NCBI GenBank assembly: GCA_017449285.1 | Contig: JAFSJX010000008.1 | Location: forward strand, 35,760 to 99,759 | DNA: 64,000 nucleotides | Source: Treponema sp. | Lineage (GTDB): Bacteria > Spirochaetota > Spirochaetia > Treponematales > Treponemataceae | Reading direction: 5' to 3' | Shown here: positions 59,927 through 64,000 of the stretch, piece after piece | Position numbering within the stretch: the stretch's first letter is position 1 | Layout of the letters: every line of letters begins with the position of its first letter | Notes under the pieces: generated by a model | What the model was told of the DNA's origin: nothing | The model's input: only the letters and a program-made list of their open reading frames with translations | Database searches by the model: none | Translations under genes and position numbers: made by a program

Positions 59927-60838
59927 TTATTGTGTCTGCTCGTTTCCGCTGTTATTGACTGTTTCCTTGTATGTCACAGATACGGTAACTGCGCTTGCGG
60001 GCATGGTAAATCCATAATAAACAAGACTGAAAGAAGCATTGTCTAGTGAATCGGGACCGGTCAATGATACCGCACTTCCTGTAGAGATTTGTGTTACCGC
60101 ACAGTCAATTTTGTAAGGCGCATCGGTGTTCTTAGAAGTCAAGACGAGAATCACAAGCGTTTCGCCAGCCTTTGCACTACTTAGGCTATTAAAAGAGCCT
60201 GTGGACAGAGCCGTTTGCAGTGCTGTGTTAGCGTCAGCGGAAGAACACACTATTACTCCGCTTTTTGGCACATCAACTATAATGGGGAGTGGAGTTTCCG
60301 CAGGAATGCTTAGAGAAATCGCAGGGATTGTTGCAGAAAAGGTGGTTTCCATTATGTTAAAGGAAAAAGATTTTGATTCTGAAACCGTCGTGATTTTGTC
60401 TGTGAGTGTGTTGTACACTTTTATTACGGTCAGCGTAAGTGAGCGTCTTCCTGTAGACGATTTTATTAATGAAATATCGCCTGTGTATGTGCCGCTGTAT
60501 TTCTGTATTCCGTTTTCGTAAAAAATCCATGTTCCTCCGCGTTTTTCTGTCTCATCATCAGCGGCACGGGCAATAACATTCGCGCTTGCATAAGAAGATG
60601 TTTCCGTAAATTCGTAATAGGTGCTGTTGCCCGAAGTAAAGACTTTTGCGGTGAACAGTCCTTGCCCATTAGTTGATACTACAGCCGATTCTGTGCTTCC
60701 TGTTGTTACCTGAGATTTCGTTGTGACGGAGATACTTGCAGAGGGAGAACCTCCGTCGTCATCGCTACCGCAACTCGTTAGACCAATCGTCAGTGCCAGC
60801 GCCGCAAGAATCGCGAGCATTTTTACAATGTGTCTCAT
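59927..60838 (-). CDS. Unknown Ser/Thr-rich lipoprotein
   Basis: A 303-residue lipoprotein. The start is the ATG at 60838, with GAGGAG upstream; a GTG at 60847 is too close to that site. The lipobox is TIGLTSC. The remainder is Ser/Thr/Val-rich and beta-type (SISVTTKSQVTTGSTESAVV, AVTVSYKETVNNSGNEQTQ). No family recognised. The AT-rich space 60848-61073 upstream has a TATTAT -10-like box and two copies of CTCACGCCTC but no gene. Confidence 0.75.
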   Translation of the reverse strand: MRHIVKMLAILAALALTIGLTSCGSDDDGGSPSASISVTTKSQVTTGSTESAVVSTNGQGLFTAKVFTSGNSTYYEFTETSSYASANVIARAADDETEKRGGTWIFYENGIQKYSGTYTGDISLIKSSTGRRSLTLTVIKVYNTLTDKITTVSESKSFSFNIMETTFSATIPAISLSIPAETPLPIIVDVPKSGVIVCSSADANTALQTALSTGSFNSLSSAKAGETLVILVLTSKNTDAPYKIDCAVTQISTGSAVSLTGPDSLDNASFSLVYYGFTMPASAVTVSVTYKETVNNSGNEQTQ

Positions 60839-61073
60839 TCTTCTCACATCTCCTCTTTTCAGAATAAAGATTAAATTGAGTCCGAGTGGAAATCAGTGGG
60901 GCGTAAATATTTCCCTATAATACTGTTTGTGAGTATAGTTGTTTTATGGTAATGCTGATAACCTCACGCCTCATACAATTATTATATCATAAAATTTGCG
61001 CAATGCAAGTCTTTCAAAAAGAAATCAATCTCACGCCTCCGCCATCATATCGTTTTTTTGCATCTGATGAGAC

Positions 61074-61784
61074 CTATTTTTTCTTTCCCAGATAGGCTTC
61101 GCGCACCGTCTGATTCTCCAAAAGTTCCCGCCCGCTTCCCTGCATGACAATTGCGCCTGTCTCAAGGACGTAGGCAAAGTCTGCGGTCTTTAACGCCATG
61201 TTTGCGTTCTGTTCGACCAGCAGAATGGTAACGCCTTTCTTGTTGATTTCGCGGATAATGTCAAAAATCAACTGCACGATAAGCGGCGCAAGTCCGAGCG
61301 ATGGCTCGTCAAGCATAAGAATTTTCGGGCGGCTCATCAGGGCGCGTCCTACGGCAAGCATCTGCTGTTCTCCGCCGGAAAGCGTTCCCGCAAACTGCCA
61401 GCTTCGTTCTTTCAGGCGCGGGAAGAGTTCGTAAATCCATGCCAAATCTTTTTGGATTGTCTCTTTGTCATTGCGCAGGTAGGCGCCAATCATCAGGTTT
61501 TCCAGCACCGTCAAATCGGAGAACACATGCCGCCCTTCCGGGGAAAGCGCGATGCCTTCCGCACAGATTTTGTTAATCGGACTCCAAATCAGTTCCTTGT
61601 TATCCAGACGGATTGAGCCGCTTTCAGGTTTGACCAGTCCGCTTATGGAGCGCAGAAGCGTTGATTTTCCCGCGCCGTTTGCGCCAATGAGCGTAACGAT
61701 TTTTCCGTCAGGAACTTCAAGGTTTATGCCGCGGAGTGCCTTGATTCCGCCGTAAGAAACATGCAAATCGGTAATTTTAAGCAT
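61074..61784 (-). CDS. livF: Branched-chain amino acid ABC transporter ATP-binding protein
   Basis: Second ATPase of a Liv-type importer, 236 residues. Walker A is GANGAGKSTLLRS, the signature is LSGGEQQMLAVGRALM, and Walker B is ILMLDEPSLGLAP. EGRHVFSDLTVLENLMIGA is typical of LivF. The ATG at 61784 follows livG by a single base. The longer frame upstream overlaps livG and is not used. Confidence 0.93.
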   Translation of the reverse strand: MLKITDLHVSYGGIKALRGINLEVPDGKIVTLIGANGAGKSTLLRSISGLVKPESGSIRLDNKELIWSPINKICAEGIALSPEGRHVFSDLTVLENLMIGAYLRNDKETIQKDLAWIYELFPRLKERSWQFAGTLSGGEQQMLAVGRALMSRPKILMLDEPSLGLAPLIVQLIFDIIREINKKGVTILLVEQNANMALKTADFAYVLETGAIVMQGSGRELLENQTVREAYLGKKK

Positions 61785-61785
61785 A

Positions 61786-62625
61786 TCAGTCCTCGCTTTC
61801 CCCAAGATACGCCGAAATGACTTCGGGATTGTTCTGAATCTCTTCCGGCGTTCCGTGGGCAATCAGTGCGCCAAAGTTCAGCACGTAGATTCTGTCGGAA
61901 ATGTCCATGACCAAATCCATGTGATGCTCAATCATAAAGACCGTAAGATGGAAGTCATCGCGGATTCTGCGGATAAAGTCTGTCAGTTCAGCCGTTTCCT
62001 GCGGGTTCATGCCGGCGGCAGGTTCATCAAGCAGAAGAAGGCTTGGCTTTGTGGCAAGGGCACGTGCAATTTCCAGTCTGCGTTGCAGTCCGTAGGGGAG
62101 AGATGTACACAACTCGTCTTTTACGTCGTACAAGTCCAGAATCTTTAAGAGTTCATCGGTTTCTGCCCGCTGTTTTTTCTCTTCCTTATAATTCAAGCGG
62201 AATGTTGCCGTAAAAATATTGCTTGTGCGCGTCATGTGCTTTGCAATCAAAACATTCGTAAAGACTGACTGGCTCTTCCACAGGCGGATGTTCTGAAAGG
62301 TACGCGCAATGCCCATCTTGGTAATCACGTCGGGGGTTGGCTCAATGCGCTTGGTAAAAGTGCCCGCATTTGTTCCCGCGTAGAGTTTTTTCATCTTTCC
62401 GCTCGGATAGTTCTCCACGATTTCCTTGCCGTTAAAATACACCGCTCCGTTTGTGGGCGCATACACGCCAGTAATGACGTTGAATGCCGTTGTTTTTCCC
62501 GCGCCGTTCGGTCCAATCAGAGAGATAATCTCGCCTTTGTTTACTTCAAGAGAAAGATCGTTCACTGCCACCACGCCGCCAAACTGCATGGTGATGTTTT
62601 TCATTTCCAATACGTGTTCTGCCAT
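61786..62625 (-). CDS. livG: Branched-chain amino acid ABC transporter ATP-binding protein
   Basis: First ATPase of the importer, 279 residues. Walker A GPNGAGKTTAFNVITG, signature LPYGLQRRLEIARALA, Walker B LLLLDEPAAGMNPQE. GIARTFQNIRLWKSQSVFTNVLIAKH is the LivG pattern. Its ATG abuts the livM stop, consistent with one operon livH-livM-livG-livF. Confidence 0.94.
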   Translation of the reverse strand: MAEHVLEMKNITMQFGGVVAVNDLSLEVNKGEIISLIGPNGAGKTTAFNVITGVYAPTNGAVYFNGKEIVENYPSGKMKKLYAGTNAGTFTKRIEPTPDVITKMGIARTFQNIRLWKSQSVFTNVLIAKHMTRTSNIFTATFRLNYKEEKKQRAETDELLKILDLYDVKDELCTSLPYGLQRRLEIARALATKPSLLLLDEPAAGMNPQETAELTDFIRRIRDDFHLTVFMIEHHMDLVMDISDRIYVLNFGALIAHGTPEEIQNNPEVISAYLGESED

Positions 62626-63723
62626 TTATCTCATCCTCTTGTATCTTTTCCACATAATCCTAAGCATTCTCAGCCTTTTCAGAATTCCTGCAATGCTGAA
62701 TTCATGTTCGCCCATGATGCCTTTCTGATAGAAAAGGACAATCAGCATGATGACCACGGAGAACACGACTTTTCTGAATCCCGGCCGCAAAATTTGCAGG
62801 GGCGTAAAGTTAAGGTTTGCGTTGTCCAAAAAGCGCAGCCACCATTCCGAGCAGGCGATGAACAGGAACGAGGCAAGGCAACTTCCCGTTACGCTTCCGA
62901 TGCCGCCGATAACGACAATCAAAAGAATCTCGTAGGTCATCGCCGACTTGAACTGGCTTGCCTGAATCGTCGTCTGGAACATCGCCAAAAGCGCGCCTGA
63001 GATTCCCGCGAAGAATGAACTGATTGTAAACGAAAGCTGCTTGTGTTTGGCAAGGTTTATGCCCATCGCCTCCGCCGCAACCTCATCGTCACGGATTGCC
63101 TTGAACGCTCGCCCGTAGGTGGAATTTATCAGAAGCAGAATAATCGCTATGCAGATGCCGCTTACCGCAAAGTAAAAAATCGTCGAGTGGAACACGGGAT
63201 ATTTTCTGAGCAGGTTCGAGCCGTTCGTAATCACGCCCAGCTTGTCCCACTGGAAGATGGCGCGGATGATTTCTGCAAAGCCCAGCGTAGCGATTGCCAG
63301 ATAGTCTGACTTGAGGTGAAGAACCGGGAGCCCGATAAGATAGGCGAAAAATGCCGCCACAAGACCCGCAAGAATCAGCGCGACAAAAACCGGAAGCGTA
63401 AATTGAATCACGCCGCCGTTAAAATACTGGTATACCTGGTCGCGCGCCGCAAGCGGAATCGTAAAAATCGCATAGGTGTACGCACCCAGAAGCATGAACC
63501 CCGCCTGTCCAAGGCTGAACAGACCCGTAAATCCGTTCAGCAGGTTCATCGAAACGGCGACCAGCGCATAGATTGCGCCTTTTTTCAGCACCGTAAACAG
63601 AATGTGCGTCGGCGGAACGACTGCCTCCAGCACCAGCACGAACACAAACAGCGCGGCAAGCAGCATCCAGCTGATAATTGAAAGTTTTTTTGTCTTTATA
63701 ATAGTAAGCATATTGTCTTTCAT
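62626..63723 (-). CDS. livM: Branched-chain amino acid ABC transporter permease
   Basis: Membrane subunit of 365 residues with about ten spans. LMNLLNGFTGLFSLGQAGFMLLGAYTYA is the LivM signature, and GRAFKAIRDDEVAAEAMGINLAKHKQLSFTISSFFAGISGALLA is the conserved cytoplasmic loop that docks with the ATPases. The ATG at 63723 follows GGCGGGGAAAC. Confidence 0.93.
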   Translation of the reverse strand: MKDNMLTIIKTKKLSIISWMLLAALFVFVLVLEAVVPPTHILFTVLKKGAIYALVAVSMNLLNGFTGLFSLGQAGFMLLGAYTYAIFTIPLAARDQVYQYFNGGVIQFTLPVFVALILAGLVAAFFAYLIGLPVLHLKSDYLAIATLGFAEIIRAIFQWDKLGVITNGSNLLRKYPVFHSTIFYFAVSGICIAIILLLINSTYGRAFKAIRDDEVAAEAMGINLAKHKQLSFTISSFFAGISGALLAMFQTTIQASQFKSAMTYEILLIVVIGGIGSVTGSCLASFLFIACSEWWLRFLDNANLNFTPLQILRPGFRKVVFSVVIMLIVLFYQKGIMGEHEFSIAGILKRLRMLRIMWKRYKRMR

Positions 63724-63738
63724 TTTCGTTTCCCCGCC

Positions 63739-64000
63739 TTACACCTTGTCCGTCACTTTTTCGCCGAAGATGCCAGTCGGCATGAACATGAGGACACAAA
63801 TCAAGAGGACGAAGGTGAACGCATCGCTGAATGTGGTGAGTCCAATGCCCTTGATGATGTTCTCGCAGATACCAATCAAAAATGCCCCGATGACCGCGCC
63901 GGGAATGGAACCGATGCCGCCAAAGACCGCCGCAACGAATGCCTTTAAGCCCGGCATACCGCCCACCGTCGGCGTAACACCCGGATAGTTTGAGAAGAAC
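63739..64000 (-). CDS. livH: Branched-chain amino acid ABC transporter permease, 5' part missing
   Basis: C-terminal 86 codons of the second permease; the start lies beyond the right edge. GGMPGLKAFVAAVFGGIGSIPGAVIGAFLIGICENI matches LivH. It precedes livM on the same strand, 15 bases away, in the usual order. The substrate-binding protein gene would be expected further upstream, outside the window. Confidence 0.9.
   Translation of the reverse strand, partial: FFSNYPGVTPTVGGMPGLKAFVAAVFGGIGSIPGAVIGAFLIGICENIIKGIGLTTFSDAFTFVLLICVLMFMPTGIFGEKVTDKV

Overview
The window looks like a chromosomal segment of a saccharolytic, host- or gut-associated Treponema (Spirochaetes). The evidence is gene content and order known from treponemes: TPR lipoprotein-yajC-secD-secF, rplU-prp-rpmA-obg-nadD/yqeK-LCP-rsfS, and spoVG-tRNA-Gln-rplY. 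There are also many lipoproteins with short spirochaetal lipoboxes, an OmpA/MltD envelope pair and two secreted pectate lyases. Species cannot be read from the sequence alone. No rRNA operon, CRISPR array, transposase gene or complete prophage was seen.

Layout. 1-10.2 kb (mostly minus strand): a partial outer-membrane-type protein, the aromatic genes tyrA and aroF behind a Tyr-codon leader peptide and attenuator, a TAXI-type TRAP transporter, and uracil permease plus uracil phosphoribosyltransferase. 10.2-13.7 kb: an orphan phage-type nuclease-like gene, gluQ, and thiM-thiE under a TPP riboswitch. 13.9-25.5 kb: mltD-ompA, tsaD, a DUF456 gene overlapping a tetrapyrrole-methylase-like gene, a phosphatase-like protein lacking its catalytic Cys, a TIM-barrel protein, DUF763, a low-molecular-weight phosphatase, icd and a TPR lipoprotein. 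25.7-33.4 kb: TPR/YajC/SecDF secretion genes, ispH and an unknown periplasmic protein. 33.5-40.5 kb: a carbohydrate-degradation island with an Ig-like lipoprotein, a PL1 and a PL9 pectate lyase, carrying two G9 tracts. 40.6-50.8 kb: citrate synthase, rsuA and a dense ribosome/translation cluster. 50.8-57.7 kb: tilS, a large repeat protein, an HtrA-like lipoprotein and lepA. 57.8-64 kb: a Fic protein, small lipoproteins, an HTH regulator and a branched-chain amino acid ABC transporter running off the end.

Regulation is unusually readable. The aroF-tyrA leader has all parts of a ribosome-mediated attenuator. thiM-thiE has a TPP aptamer followed by a terminator. Citrate synthase has a perfect 20-bp palindrome just downstream of its promoter. 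At least seven genes have a sigma70-like promoter whose predicted start site falls on or within a few bases of the ATG, with no Shine-Dalgarno sequence, implying frequent leaderless mRNAs. G9 tracts in the promoter region of the lyase island and inside the PL9 signal peptide suggest phase-variable pectin degradation.

The intergenic space also carries two kinds of short dispersed element: 70-165 bp units with CACAGA/TCTGTG-type inverted ends, and GC-rich palindromic units with a GGTCGCTA core, one of which appears to sit in frame inside the DUF763 gene.
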